Source: Amycolatopsis vancoresmycina (GTDB lineage Bacteria > Actinomycetota > Actinomycetes > Mycobacteriales > Pseudonocardiaceae). From it: a stretch of 64,000 bases of DNA. This document shows positions 53,638 through 61,987 of the stretch, one piece after another. The notes under the pieces were generated by a model. The model was not told the DNA's origin. It made no database searches and saw nothing but the letters and a program-made list of their open reading frames with translations. Made by a program: the position numbers and the translations under genes. Position 1 is the first letter of the stretch. Each line of letters opens with the position of its first letter. The DNA lies in the NCBI RefSeq assembly GCF_000716785.1, contig NZ_JNYY01000015.1, forward strand, positions 62,001-126,000, written 5' to 3'.

Positions 53638-56600
53638 GTGAATCCCCCAGCACTGACCGGTACGGCGGAGTGTCACGCGCTGCCGGTGTCCGCCGTCGCA
53701 GCGCGGCTCGGGGTCGACCCCGAGCGGGGGTTGAGCACTGAAGAGGCCGAGGCGAGGTTGGCGCGCTTCGGCGACAACGTCGTGCGCGTGCCCGCCGGGC
53801 CGGGACCGGTCCGGCGGTTCCTGGCGCAGTTCCACAACCCGCTCATCTACGTCCTGCTGCTGGCGGGCGTGGTGACCTGGGTGTTCGGCGGGCACGTCGA
53901 CGCCGGCGTGATCGCCGGGGTCGTCCTGCTCGACGCCGTCGTCGGGTTCGTGCAGGAGTCCCGCGCCCAGCGAGCGCTGGACGCACTGTCCAAAATGGTC
54001 CCGGTGATGGCGACGGTCGTCCGGGACGGGGTCGCGCACCGCGTCCCCGCGGCGCGGCTGGTGCCGGGCGACGTCGTGGAGCTCGCCGCGGGCGACCGCG
54101 TGCCCGCCGAGGTCCGGCTGGCCGAAGCGCACCAGGCCGAGGTCGACGAGTCCGCACTGACCGGCGAGTCCGTGCCGGTGGTCAAGGGCACCGGCGTGGT
54201 GCCGCCGTCGGCTCCGGTCGCCGACCGCAGCGGCTCGGCGTACTCGGGAACGCTGGTGACGAGGGGGCAGGCCCGCGGGCTGGTCACCGCGACCGGCGGC
54301 GCCACGCAGCTGGGCGGCATCCAGCACCTCGTAGCCACCGCCGAGGTCGTCGAGACGCCGCTCACCCGCAAGCTCGCGCGGTTTTCGCGCCAGCTGAGCG
54401 TGGGGATCGTCGCGGTCTCGGCCGCGGCCTTCGTGCTCGGCGTCCTGCGGGGCACGCCGGTGCCGGAGATGTTCACCGCGGTGGTCGCCCTCGCCGTCGG
54501 CGCCATTCCCGAGGGGCTGCCGGCCGCCGTCGCGATCGTGCTGGCCATCGGCGTCGTCCGGATGTCGCGGCGCGGCGCGGTCGTGCGGCACCTGCCCGCG
54601 GTCGAGACGCTCGGCGGCACGACGGTGATCTGCACGGACAAGACCGGCACCCTGACCCGCAACCGGATGACGGTGACGACCCTGGCGGCGGCCGGCGAAC
54701 CGGTTCCGGTGGCCGAGGCGGGGGAAACGCTGCGCGAGTGCCTGGTCGCCGGCGTCCTGTGCAACGACGCGGAGCTCGGCGAAGGTGATCCCACCGAAAT
54801 CGCATTGCTCGGTTCGGCGATCGCGGCGGGGCTGGACCCGGACGCGATCCGGGCGGCCGCGCCGCGCACGGACACCGTGTCGTTCGAGTCCGAAACCCGG
54901 ACGATGACGACGGTCCACAGTGGAGTCACCTACCGCAAGGGCGCGGTCGAAGAGGTCGCGAGCCGCTGCGAGGACGAAATGGTGCCCGGCGGTGATGTGC
55001 GTCCGCTCGACCGGGACGCGCTGGACCGGGTGCACGGATCGCTGACCGCGCAGGGCCTGCGTGTGCTGGCGTTCGCCCGGATCACCCCGGGGACCACGCC
55101 GGTCCTGCTGGGCCTGCAGGCCATGCACGACCCGCCGCGGCCGGAGGCGATCACCGCGGTCGCGGCCTGCCGGAGCGCGGGCATCGACGTCAAAATGATC
55201 ACCGGTGACCACGCCGGAACGGCCCGCGCAGTCGCCGGCGCCGTGGGACTTGCTTCCGGCCGGGTCCGCACCGGCGCCGAGCTGACCGCGTTGCCGGAAG
55301 CGGAGTTCGACGAGACGGTGGCGGATACACAGGTGTTCGCGCGGGTGTCGCCGGGGCAGAAGCTCGACCTGGTCCGGGCGTTGCAGCGGCGCGGGCACGT
55401 GGTCGCCATGACCGGCGACGGGGTGAACGACGCGCCGGCGCTGCGCCGCGCGGACATCGGCGTCGCGATGGGCAAGGGCGGCACCGACGCGGCCCGCCAA
55501 GCCGCGGACATGGTGCTGACCGGCGACGACTTCGCCTCGATCGAGGCGGCCGTGCGGGTGGGCCGCGGCGTGTTCGACAACCTGCGCAAGTTCATCGCCT
55601 GGACGCTGCCGGCCAACATCGGCGAGGGCATGGTGGTGCTGGTGGCGATCCTGCTCGGCACGACACTGCCGATCGTGCCGGTGCAGATCCTGTGGATCAA
55701 CATGACGACGGCGGTGTTCCTGGGCCTGACGATGGCGTTCGAGCCGGCCGAGCACGGCGTGATGCGGCGCCCACCGCGCCCGCCCGAACGCCCGCTGTTC
55801 ACCGGCGCCCTCCTGCGGCGGATCGTGCTCGTGTCGCTGCTGCTGGTCGTGGCGGCCTTCGGCGCGTATCGCCTGTACCTCGGTTCGGGGGCTTCGGTGG
55901 CGGAGGCCCGGACGACCGCGATCAACGTGTTCGTCGGCGTCCAGGCGGCTTACCTGCTCAGCTGCCGCTCGCTCGACCGCCCGGTGCTGCGGGCGTGGCC
56001 GGGGCACAGCCGGATGCTGGTTCTGGGCCTGGGCTCGACGGCCGGGCTGCAGCTGCTGCTGACGTACGTGCCGGCGATGAACACGTGGTTCCACACCGCG
56101 CCGGTGGGGGTGTCGTCCTGGCTGGGCGTGCTCGGTGCCGCCGTGGTGGCGTTCGCGGTGGTGGAGGCGGACAAGCTGCTGTGGCGCCGGTACGCGGCGC
56201 GAGCGGCCGAAGGTCACCGGACGCGGGGACGAACGACCGCAGCGGTCGCGTCCTCGCGAGCCCTACCTTCGGGTTCACGAACTGGCCCTTCGGGAGGGAA
56301 CGTCATGAGCGCAACCGGAAACGCGCCGATCGTGGTGGCCGTGGACGGCTCGGAATCGGCCGCCGCGGCGGCGCTGTGGGCGGCGGGGGAAGCGGCCCGG
56401 CGGCACGCTTCGCTGCTCGTCTTCACCGCTTACGGCTACGAAGACACCTCGTTCGGCGGGAAGGTCTACCCGCCGTCGGACTGGCTGGCGGTCAAGGAGG
56501 CCGAAGCCGACGAGGTGCTGCGCCACACGCGGGCGACCCTCGAAGCGGCCGTCCCGGGGCTGGCGGTCGACATCGAGGCCAGTGCCCGCGGGCCGGTCCC

Positions 56601-57186
56601 GGCGCTGCTCGCGATGTCCGCCCGGGCCCGGCTGCTGGTCACCGGCGCGCCCGTCGGCCCGATCGCCGGGCTGTTCAGCGGGTCTCCCGACGTCGACCTC
56701 GCCGCCAAGGCCCACTGCCCTGTGGTCGTGGTGCGCGGCAGGGAGAGCGTCGACGGCCCGGTGGTCGTGGGTGTCGACGGCAGCCCGCTGAGCGAAGCGG
56801 CGATCGCCTGGGCGTTCGAGGAGGCAACGCTGCGCAATGCACCGCTCGTGGCCCTCCACATATGGCACGACGGCGACGGCGCCGGGCTGTTCAGCGACGG
56901 CAATGTCGCGTTCCAGGGCGAGTCCCTGGAGGACTCCGGCCGGCGGCTGCTCGCCCAGCGGCTGGCCGGGTGGCAGGAGAAGTACCCGGACGTGGCGGTG
57001 GAACGCCGCGTCGAGCACGACAAGCCGCGCCACCGCCTGCTGTCCGCGAGCCGCGACGCGCAGCTGGTCGTCGTCGGCAGCCGCGGCCGCGGTGGCTTCA
57101 CCGGGCTGGTCCTCGGCTCGACGAGCCAGGCCCTGCTGCACCACGCGGGCTGTCCCGTGCTGGTCGTCCGCACCGAGAACGCCTGA
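53638..57186 (+). CDS. P2-type cation ATPase (CtpF-like) read in frame into a universal stress protein
   Basis: Residues 1-880 form a complete P-type ATPase: N-terminal cation_ATPase_N, ALTGESVPVVKG (actuator), phosphorylated Asp334 in CTDKTGTLTRN, TGDGVNDAPALRRADIG hinge, and C-terminal membrane helices ending WLGVLGAAVVAFAVVEADKLLWRR. This is the calcium/sodium-type P2 layout of CtpF. The frame has no stop and continues through a hairpin-rich, intergenic-looking stretch into a two-domain USP beginning at ATG 56305. The total is 1182 residues. Either a read-through fusion or two separately translated proteins is possible. Start GTG 53638 follows TGGAGG. Confidence 0.85.
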   Translation: MNPPALTGTAECHALPVSAVAARLGVDPERGLSTEEAEARLARFGDNVVRVPAGPGPVRRFLAQFHNPLIYVLLLAGVVTWVFGGHVDAGVIAGVVLLDAVVGFVQESRAQRALDALSKMVPVMATVVRDGVAHRVPAARLVPGDVVELAAGDRVPAEVRLAEAHQAEVDESALTGESVPVVKGTGVVPPSAPVADRSGSAYSGTLVTRGQARGLVTATGGATQLGGIQHLVATAEVVETPLTRKLARFSRQLSVGIVAVSAAAFVLGVLRGTPVPEMFTAVVALAVGAIPEGLPAAVAIVLAIGVVRMSRRGAVVRHLPAVETLGGTTVICTDKTGTLTRNRMTVTTLAAAGEPVPVAEAGETLRECLVAGVLCNDAELGEGDPTEIALLGSAIAAGLDPDAIRAAAPRTDTVSFESETRTMTTVHSGVTYRKGAVEEVASRCEDEMVPGGDVRPLDRDALDRVHGSLTAQGLRVLAFARITPGTTPVLLGLQAMHDPPRPEAITAVAACRSAGIDVKMITGDHAGTARAVAGAVGLASGRVRTGAELTALPEAEFDETVADTQVFARVSPGQKLDLVRALQRRGHVVAMTGDGVNDAPALRRADIGVAMGKGGTDAARQAADMVLTGDDFASIEAAVRVGRGVFDNLRKFIAWTLPANIGEGMVVLVAILLGTTLPIVPVQILWINMTTAVFLGLTMAFEPAEHGVMRRPPRPPERPLFTGALLRRIVLVSLLLVVAAFGAYRLYLGSGASVAEARTTAINVFVGVQAAYLLSCRSLDRPVLRAWPGHSRMLVLGLGSTAGLQLLLTYVPAMNTWFHTAPVGVSSWLGVLGAAVVAFAVVEADKLLWRRYAARAAEGHRTRGRTTAAVASSRALPSGSRTGPSGGNVMSATGNAPIVVAVDGSESAAAAALWAAGEAARRHASLLVFTAYGYEDTSFGGKVYPPSDWLAVKEAEADEVLRHTRATLEAAVPGLAVDIEASARGPVPALLAMSARARLLVTGAPVGPIAGLFSGSPDVDLAAKAHCPVVVVRGRESVDGPVVVGVDGSPLSEAAIAWAFEEATLRNAPLVALHIWHDGDGAGLFSDGNVAFQGESLEDSGRRLLAQRLAGWQEKYPDVAVERRVEHDKPRHRLLSASRDAQLVVVGSRGRGGFTGLVLGSTSQALLHHAGCPVLVVRTENA
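56227..56253 (+). terminator. hairpin between ATPase and USP parts
   Basis: GGACG and CGACC (56227-56238, separated by AA) pair with GGTCG and CGTCC (56244-56253) around GCAGC. It looks like an intergenic terminator hairpin but lies inside an open frame, supporting the view that this junction was once non-coding. Confidence 0.4.
56305..57186 (+). CDS. universal stress protein, two USP domains (internal start in the ATPase frame)
   Basis: ATG 56305 lies four bases after GGGAGGGAA and starts a typical 293-residue tandem USP: MSATGNAPIVVAVDGSESAAAAALWA, then the second domain at PVVVGVDGSPLSEAAIAWAFEEA with the ATP-binding loop GSRGRGGFTGLVLGSTSQ. The first domain lacks the full G2xG9xG loop (GAPVGPIAGLFSG). 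Tandem USPs bind ATP and are induced in hypoxia or stasis. It is in frame with the upstream ATPase. A CBS gene follows 13 bp downstream. Confidence 0.85.
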   Translation: MSATGNAPIVVAVDGSESAAAAALWAAGEAARRHASLLVFTAYGYEDTSFGGKVYPPSDWLAVKEAEADEVLRHTRATLEAAVPGLAVDIEASARGPVPALLAMSARARLLVTGAPVGPIAGLFSGSPDVDLAAKAHCPVVVVRGRESVDGPVVVGVDGSPLSEAAIAWAFEEATLRNAPLVALHIWHDGDGAGLFSDGNVAFQGESLEDSGRRLLAQRLAGWQEKYPDVAVERRVEHDKPRHRLLSASRDAQLVVVGSRGRGGFTGLVLGSTSQALLHHAGCPVLVVRTENA

Positions 57187-57199
57187 AGGAGTGCCTGCC

Positions 57200-57823
57200 A
57201 TGACCACGGTTTCCGCGGTGATGACCGCCGACCCGATCACCGTCTCCCCGCAGACGCCGTTCAAGGACATCGCCGGGCTGCTGACCGGCAACGGGATCAG
57301 CGCGGTCGGGGTGATCGACCGGACGGGCACGCTGGTCGGCGTCGTCTCGGAAGCGGACCTGCTGCCGCACCTGTGGGACGACCCGAAACCCCGCCGCCGC
57401 GCCCGCAGGCTGGCGCGCAAGGCGACGGCGTGCACGGCGAAGGACCTGATGACCAGCCCGGTCGTCACGATCGACGCGGATGATTCGCTGGCCGTCGCGG
57501 CGGCAAAATTCGCGCGCACCGGTGTCCGCCGGTTGTTCGTGCTGCGCAACGGAAAGCCGGCGGGCGTGGTGTCCCGCCGTGATCTGGTCCGTGTCTTCAC
57601 GCGCGGCGACGCGGACCTCGAACGCGAGGTGTGCGCCCGGATCCGGCAGCTGGGCTGGGGACCCGACCGGGTCGGGGTGGAGGTGCGCGCCGGAGTGGTG
57701 ACGGTGGTGGGCCGCGTGGAGCGGCGCAGCGACATCGACCCGGTGACGCGGTCGATCGGCGACCTGCCGGGAGTGGTGGAGATCCGCAACCGCCTCGACT
57801 ACGTCTGGAACGACGTGGCTTGA
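57200..57823 (+). CDS. CBS-domain pair + BON domain protein
   Basis: A 207-residue protein. Two CBS motifs (AVMTADPITVSPQTPFKDIAG and DLMTSPVVTIDADDSLAVAA, with VVSEADLL and VVSRRDLV) form a Bateman module that binds adenine nucleotides. A C-terminal BON domain (VRAGVVTVVGRVERRSDID, ...VEIRNRLDYVW) may contact membrane or partner proteins. ATG 57200 follows AAGGAG by 9 bp and the USP by 13 bp, so they are co-transcribed. Such CBS-BON proteins are typical of actinobacterial dormancy regulons. Confidence 0.9.
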   Translation: MTTVSAVMTADPITVSPQTPFKDIAGLLTGNGISAVGVIDRTGTLVGVVSEADLLPHLWDDPKPRRRARRLARKATACTAKDLMTSPVVTIDADDSLAVAAAKFARTGVRRLFVLRNGKPAGVVSRRDLVRVFTRGDADLEREVCARIRQLGWGPDRVGVEVRAGVVTVVGRVERRSDIDPVTRSIGDLPGVVEIRNRLDYVWNDVA

Positions 57824-57917
57824 GCGGTGCGAGGAAAGGCCGTCCCGCTGCGCGCGTTCTTGAACCGGTTCGTGCCCGCGATGCCACGCGGACAGGCGGA
57901 TTTGGTCCCCGGTGAAA

Positions 57918-57931
57918 GGGACTTCGGGCCC
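57918..57931. promoter_or_regulatory. DosR/DevR-like palindrome
   Basis: GGGACTTCGGGCCC, flanked by A and T (AGGG...CCCT), matches GGGnC-N4-GnCCC and lies 57 bp before the ATG of the USP gene at 57989, in a 165-bp gap that otherwise has no gene. A GGTCCCC half-site lies just upstream. Confidence 0.65.
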
Positions 57932-57988
57932 TGACCGGCGAGTACCCGCCCCACCCATGCTGAACCTCCCGGACAGCAGGAGGAACTC

Positions 57989-58765
57989 ATGACCGCAAAC
58001 CGGCCGGTGCTCGCCGGGGTGGATGCCTCGGCACCGTCGTTGGCCGCCGTCCGCTGGGCGGCGCGGGAAGCGGGGCGGCGCGATACCATCCTGCGCCTGC
58101 TGCACGCCTGCGTCTTCGAGGAGACCCACGACCACGACGAACTCCTGCTGGAGCACGTCGACCGCCGGCTGCGCCGCGCGGCCGGGATCGCCCGCGACCA
58201 GGCGCCCGGCGTGCGGGTCGAGACGGCGGTGCGGCTCGGGCTCGCCGCCGACCTGCTGCTCGAAGAGGCGGTGGACGCGGCACTCGTCGTCCTCGGTTCG
58301 CACGGCCTCGGTGGCTGGCGCGGCGCGCTGATCGGTTCGGTCGCGCTGCGCGTGGCTGCCGAAGCGCCGTGCCCTGTCGTCGTGGTGCCCGGGCACCAGC
58401 CGACGCGGACGGGACCGGTCGTCGCCGGGATCGACCGGTCCGAGTCGAGCGAGCACGCCCTGCGGTTCGCCTTCGAAGAGGCGGCCGCGACGCGGGCGCC
58501 CGTGCTGGTCGTGCACGCCGGGGACGACGACGCCGGCCTGGTGGCCCGGGTCGCCGCCTGGCGCCGCGAGTACCCGGACCTCGAGGTCCGCACCGAAGTG
58601 GTGCCGGAGCGGGTCCCGGCCCGCGCGCTGGAACACGCCGCCCCGGACGCCCGGCTGATCGTCGTCGGCACGCGGGGGCGCGGCCCGGTCGCCGGCGGAA
58701 TCCTCGGCTCGACCGGCAACGCCCTGCTCTCGCGGGCGGTCTGCCCGGTCGCGGTCGTGCACTGA
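57989..58765 (+). CDS. universal stress protein, two USP domains
   Basis: A 258-residue tandem USP. The first domain begins RPVLAGVDASAPSLAAVRWA and has VVLGSHGLGGWRGALIGSVA; the second begins PVVAGIDRSESSEHALRFAFEEA and ends VVGTRGRGPVAGGILGSTGNALL with a full ATP loop. ATG 57989 follows AGGAGGAA. It is the first gene of a new unit behind a DosR-like box, and the CBS gene at 58788 follows. It is somewhat shorter than the other USPs here because the linker is reduced. Confidence 0.9.
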   Translation: MTANRPVLAGVDASAPSLAAVRWAAREAGRRDTILRLLHACVFEETHDHDELLLEHVDRRLRRAAGIARDQAPGVRVETAVRLGLAADLLLEEAVDAALVVLGSHGLGGWRGALIGSVALRVAAEAPCPVVVVPGHQPTRTGPVVAGIDRSESSEHALRFAFEEAAATRAPVLVVHAGDDDAGLVARVAAWRREYPDLEVRTEVVPERVPARALEHAAPDARLIVVGTRGRGPVAGGILGSTGNALLSRAVCPVAVVH

Positions 58766-58787
58766 ACGCCTGAGGAGAGGAGCCGTC

Positions 58788-59369
58788 GTGAAAGCACGCG
58801 ACATCATGACGAGGCCGGTGGTCCGGGTCCGGCCCGCGACGCCGGTCCGCGAAGCCATCGTGCTGCTCACCGAGCACTGCGTCGCGGCGCTGCCGGTGGT
58901 GGACGAGGACGACGCGGTGCTCGGCGTGTTCACCGAAGCCGACGCGCTCCGCAGCGGCCTCACCGGTGGGGCGCCCGACGTGCTGGTGGCCACGATGATG
59001 ACCGCGCCGGCGGAGACGGTGCGGCTGGACACGGACATCAGCGAGATCGCCCGGCGCATGCTGGGCGACCGGCGCCGCAGCATTCCGGTCGTCGACGACG
59101 AGGGCGTCCTCGCCGGCATCGTCAGCCGCCGCGACATGCTCAGCCCTCTGGTGCGCCAGGACGACTCGATCGCTTCGCACCTCAACGCCTTGCTCACGGA
59201 CTACAGCGGGAACCGCGACCGCTGGGCGGTCTCGGTCACCGGCGGGATGGTGACCATTCGCGGCGCCTTCGCCGACGAGGCCGAGCGCCGGGTCGTGGCG
59301 GCGCTGGCGAAGACGGTCTGCGGCGTCGTCGGCGTGGAGCTGGGGGAAGAAGCGTCGGTGCGGACGTGA
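58788..59369 (+). CDS. CBS-domain pair + BON-like protein
   Basis: A 193-residue protein. CBS motifs are DIMTRPVVRVRPATPVREAIV, VFTEADALRSG, MMTAPAETVRLDTDISEIARRML and IVSRRDML; a short BON-like tail follows (VSVTGGMVTIRGAFADEAERR). It starts at GTG 58788 behind GAGAGGAG, 22 bp after the USP. Its role is probably adenylate sensing together with the neighbouring USPs. It is paralogous to the CBS genes at 57200 and 60489. Confidence 0.9.
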   Translation: MKARDIMTRPVVRVRPATPVREAIVLLTEHCVAALPVVDEDDAVLGVFTEADALRSGLTGGAPDVLVATMMTAPAETVRLDTDISEIARRMLGDRRRSIPVVDDEGVLAGIVSRRDMLSPLVRQDDSIASHLNALLTDYSGNRDRWAVSVTGGMVTIRGAFADEAERRVVAALAKTVCGVVGVELGEEASVRT

Positions 59370-59419
59370 AGATCCCCGAACGGGGCGAGTCCGGCGGTAC
59401 ATCCACGAGGAGGCTGGCC

Positions 59420-60325
59420 ATGTCCGGGTTCGTTGACGGCGCTGTCGTCGCCGGGATCGACGGCTCCGCGTCCGCGGTGCAGGCCGCGGTGTGGGCAGGC
59501 GGGGAAGCCGTCCGCCGCGGGCGTCCGCTCCGGCTGGTTCAGGTCTACGCGCTGCCGCAGGTGAAGGCACCCGTCGCGTTCGGTACCCATGAGCAGGTGC
59601 GAGCCGGGTTGGCCGAGCGGGCCGAGGGCTGGCTGGCCGATGCGAAGGCCGCCGTGCTCGCCGGGCACCCCGGTCTGGAGTTGGTCACCGCGGCCCGCGA
59701 ATGGAGCCCGGTCACGGCGCTGGTTCAGGAGTCGCAGCACGCCGAGCTGGTCGTGCTCGGCTCGCGGGGGCTGGGCGGGTTCACCGGCGTGCTCGTGGGC
59801 TCGACCGCCGTCGCGGTGGCCGCGCACGCGCACTGCCCGATCGTCGTCGTCCGCGGCCGGAACCCGCACGAGCTGCCGCCGCGCACCGGGCCGGTGGTCG
59901 TCGGCTCCGACGGTTCCCCGGACAGCGAGGCCGCGATCGCGTTCGCCTGCGAGGAGGCGCGGCTGCGGGACACGGCGCTGGTCGCGGTGCACGCCTGGAG
60001 CGACGTCCTCGCCGACGGCATGCTGCGCCCGCACCCGCTGCAGGAGAACGCGGCCGAGATCGAGGCCGCCGAGCGCGGCAAGATGGCCGAGCAGCTCGCC
60101 GGCTGGCAGCGCAAGTACCCGGGGCTGGCGATCGAGCTGGAGGTCGTCCGCGGCCGCCCGGTGCGCACGCTGCTGGAACGCGGCGAGGCCGCGCAGCTGA
60201 TCGTGGTCGGTTGCCGCGGCCGCGGCGGGTTCACCGGCATGCTGCTCGGCTCGACGAGCCAGGCGCTGATCGCGCATTCGCCGTGCCCGGTGGCGGTCGT
60301 GCGGCCGGGCGGGAGCACGAAATGA
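59420..60325 (+). CDS. universal stress protein, two USP domains
   Basis: A 301-residue tandem USP. The first domain is AVVAGIDGSASAVQAAVWAGGEA with loop GSRGLGGFTGVLVGSTA; the second is PVVVGSDGSPDSEAAIAFACEEA with GCRGRGGFTGMLLGSTSQALI. Both ATP loops (G2xG9xG(S/T)) are intact, unlike the USP at 56305. ATG 59420 was chosen behind GAGGAGG. It follows the CBS gene by 50 bp, probably in the same operon. The next gap carries two DosR-like boxes. Confidence 0.9.
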   Translation: MSGFVDGAVVAGIDGSASAVQAAVWAGGEAVRRGRPLRLVQVYALPQVKAPVAFGTHEQVRAGLAERAEGWLADAKAAVLAGHPGLELVTAAREWSPVTALVQESQHAELVVLGSRGLGGFTGVLVGSTAVAVAAHAHCPIVVVRGRNPHELPPRTGPVVVGSDGSPDSEAAIAFACEEARLRDTALVAVHAWSDVLADGMLRPHPLQENAAEIEAAERGKMAEQLAGWQRKYPGLAIELEVVRGRPVRTLLERGEAAQLIVVGCRGRGGFTGMLLGSTSQALIAHSPCPVAVVRPGGSTK

Positions 60326-60361
60326 ACTCCGCTCGGAGCGCTGCGGGCCGTTGAGCGCCAG

Positions 60362-60380
60362 TTCGGGACTTCGTCCACTG
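60362..60380. promoter_or_regulatory. weak DosR-like box
   Basis: TTCGGGACTTCGTCCACTG shares the 5' half TTCGGGACTT with the DosR consensus but has a spacer one base short (GGAC-TTC-GTCC). It lies 19 bp upstream of a better box and may be an auxiliary site. Confidence 0.35.
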
Positions 60381-60398
60381 TGGACTGGATCTGGCGAA

Positions 60399-60412
60399 GG
60401 GACGTAAGTCCT
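60399..60412. promoter_or_regulatory. DosR/DevR-like palindrome
   Basis: GGGACGTAAGTCCT has GGGAC and GTCCT arms around a 4-bp centre, exactly the DosR spacing. It lies 77 bp before the ATG of the CBS gene at 60489, in a 163-bp gap after the USP gene. It probably drives the CBS-USP-phosphoketolase operon. Confidence 0.7.
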
Positions 60413-60488
60413 CGCGACCGGTGACCGATGACGGCGGTGGCCGGGGACCGGTCTTCCTAGATTGGTGGCGACCGGAAAGGAATTCCCG

Positions 60489-61097
60489 ATGCGAGCACGC
60501 GACCTGATGACCACGCCGGTGATCACCGTGCACCCGTGGACGTCCGCCAAGGAGGCGGCCGAGCTGCTGTCCGCGCACGGCTTCACCGCACTGCCGGTGG
60601 TGGACGACGACGACCGGCTGGTCGGCATCGTCACCGAGGCCGACCTGATCCGCGGCCGCATCCCGGCCGACCCCCGCTACGTCCGCGAACCCGTCGAAGC
60701 CACCGCCGGCAAGACCGTCGGTGACCTGATGACCACCCCCGTCACCGCGATGAGCACCGGCACCGACGTCGCCGACCTGTGCCAGGCTCTGGTGGACGCC
60801 CGGATCCGGGCGATGCCGATCGTCGACGGCTCGGCCGTCGTCGGCATCGTCACCCGCGGCGACGTCGTGCGGGTGCTCGCCCGGGACGACGTCGAGATCG
60901 CCAGGGACGTCCAGCACCGCCTGGAGGTCTACGGCGGCAGCGGCCGCTGGCACGTCGACGTCCACGACGGGTTCGTGCACATCACCGACCAGTTCGACGA
61001 CGACTCCGACCGGCACGTCGCCCAGGTGCTGGCGCTCGCCGTGCCCGGGGTCGTCGCCGCGGAAACCGCCTACGCGGGTGAGGAGCAGAAACGATGA
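60489..61097 (+). CDS. CBS-domain pair + BON-like protein
   Basis: A 202-residue protein. CBS motifs are DLMTTPVITVHPWTSAKEAAELL, IVTEADLIRGRI, DLMTTPVTAMSTGTDVADLC and IVTRGDVVRVL; the BON-like tail is RWHVDVHDGFVHITDQFDDDSDRHV. ATG 60489 follows GGAAAGGAA by 6 bp. It overlaps the next USP by four bases (ATGA). It heads the operon that ends in phosphoketolase, directly behind the best DosR-like box of the window. Confidence 0.9.
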   Translation: MRARDLMTTPVITVHPWTSAKEAAELLSAHGFTALPVVDDDDRLVGIVTEADLIRGRIPADPRYVREPVEATAGKTVGDLMTTPVTAMSTGTDVADLCQALVDARIRAMPIVDGSAVVGIVTRGDVVRVLARDDVEIARDVQHRLEVYGGSGRWHVDVHDGFVHITDQFDDDSDRHVAQVLALAVPGVVAAETAYAGEEQKR

Positions 61098-61987
61098 CCG
61101 CCACCGATCCGAGGATCACCGTGGGCGTCGACGGCTCGGCCGGGTCGGCGGCCGCCGTCACGTGGGCGGCGGCGCTTGCCTCCCGGCGCCACCTCCAGCT
61201 GAAGATCGTGCACGGCCTGCAGGTCGCCGGTCTTTACTACGGCGGCGGGATGACCGGCATCGGCGCGGCGACGCTGTTCGAGGCGGTTCAAGCGGACGGT
61301 GAACGAGCCGTCGCCGAGGCCCGTGCTCTGGCCGCGGTGGTCGACAAGGACCTGGCCATCGTCACGGAGCTGCCCAACGATCCGCCGGTGCCGATGCTGA
61401 TCGAGGAGTCGCGACACGCCCGGATGCTCGTTGTCGGCCGGACGGGGACCGGCGGGTTCGCGGACATGCTGCTCGGGGGCACGGCGGCTTCGGTCGTCAG
61501 CCACGCCCACTGCCCGGTGGCGGTCATCCGCGGCCACCACGACGCGGCGGCCGGTCCGGTCGCGGTCGGCATCGACGGCAGCCCCACCAGCGAGCAGGCC
61601 ATCGCCGTCGCGTTCGAGGAAGCGTCGCTGCGGGGCGTTCCGCTGGTCGCGGTGCACGCCTGGAACGACGTCACCTACGAGGACACCCGCGGCACCGCCC
61701 GCATCCTCACTCAGCCGGAAACCCTCGAAGAAGGGGAGAACCGGCTGCTGACCGAGCGGCTTGCGGGCTGGCAGGAGAAGTACCCCGACGTGGAGATCCG
61801 CCGGCAGCTGGTCCGGGACCGGCCGCGGCACGTGCTGCTCGAGGCGAGCGAAACCGCGCAGCTGGTGGTCGTGGGCTGCCGCGGACACGGTGGTTTCACC
61901 GGGATGCTGCTGGGTTCGACCAGCCAGGCGCTGGTCCAGCACGCCCAGTGCCCGGTGCTCGTGGTCCGCCCGGAGCCGGCGAAGTGA
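61094..61987 (+). CDS. universal stress protein, two USP domains
   Basis: A 297-residue tandem USP. Domain 1 is RITVGVDGSAGSAAAVTWAAALA with loop VGRTGTGGFADMLLGGTAASVV; domain 2 is PVAVGIDGSPTSEQAIAVAFEEASL with GCRGHGGFTGMLLGSTSQALV. The ATG overlaps the CBS stop, and its own stop overlaps the phosphoketolase GTG (GTGA), so three products are translationally coupled. This is the fourth tandem USP in 6 kb, a local expansion. Confidence 0.92.
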   Translation: MTATDPRITVGVDGSAGSAAAVTWAAALASRRHLQLKIVHGLQVAGLYYGGGMTGIGAATLFEAVQADGERAVAEARALAAVVDKDLAIVTELPNDPPVPMLIEESRHARMLVVGRTGTGGFADMLLGGTAASVVSHAHCPVAVIRGHHDAAAGPVAVGIDGSPTSEQAIAVAFEEASLRGVPLVAVHAWNDVTYEDTRGTARILTQPETLEEGENRLLTERLAGWQEKYPDVEIRRQLVRDRPRHVLLEASETAQLVVVGCRGHGGFTGMLLGSTSQALVQHAQCPVLVVRPEPAK

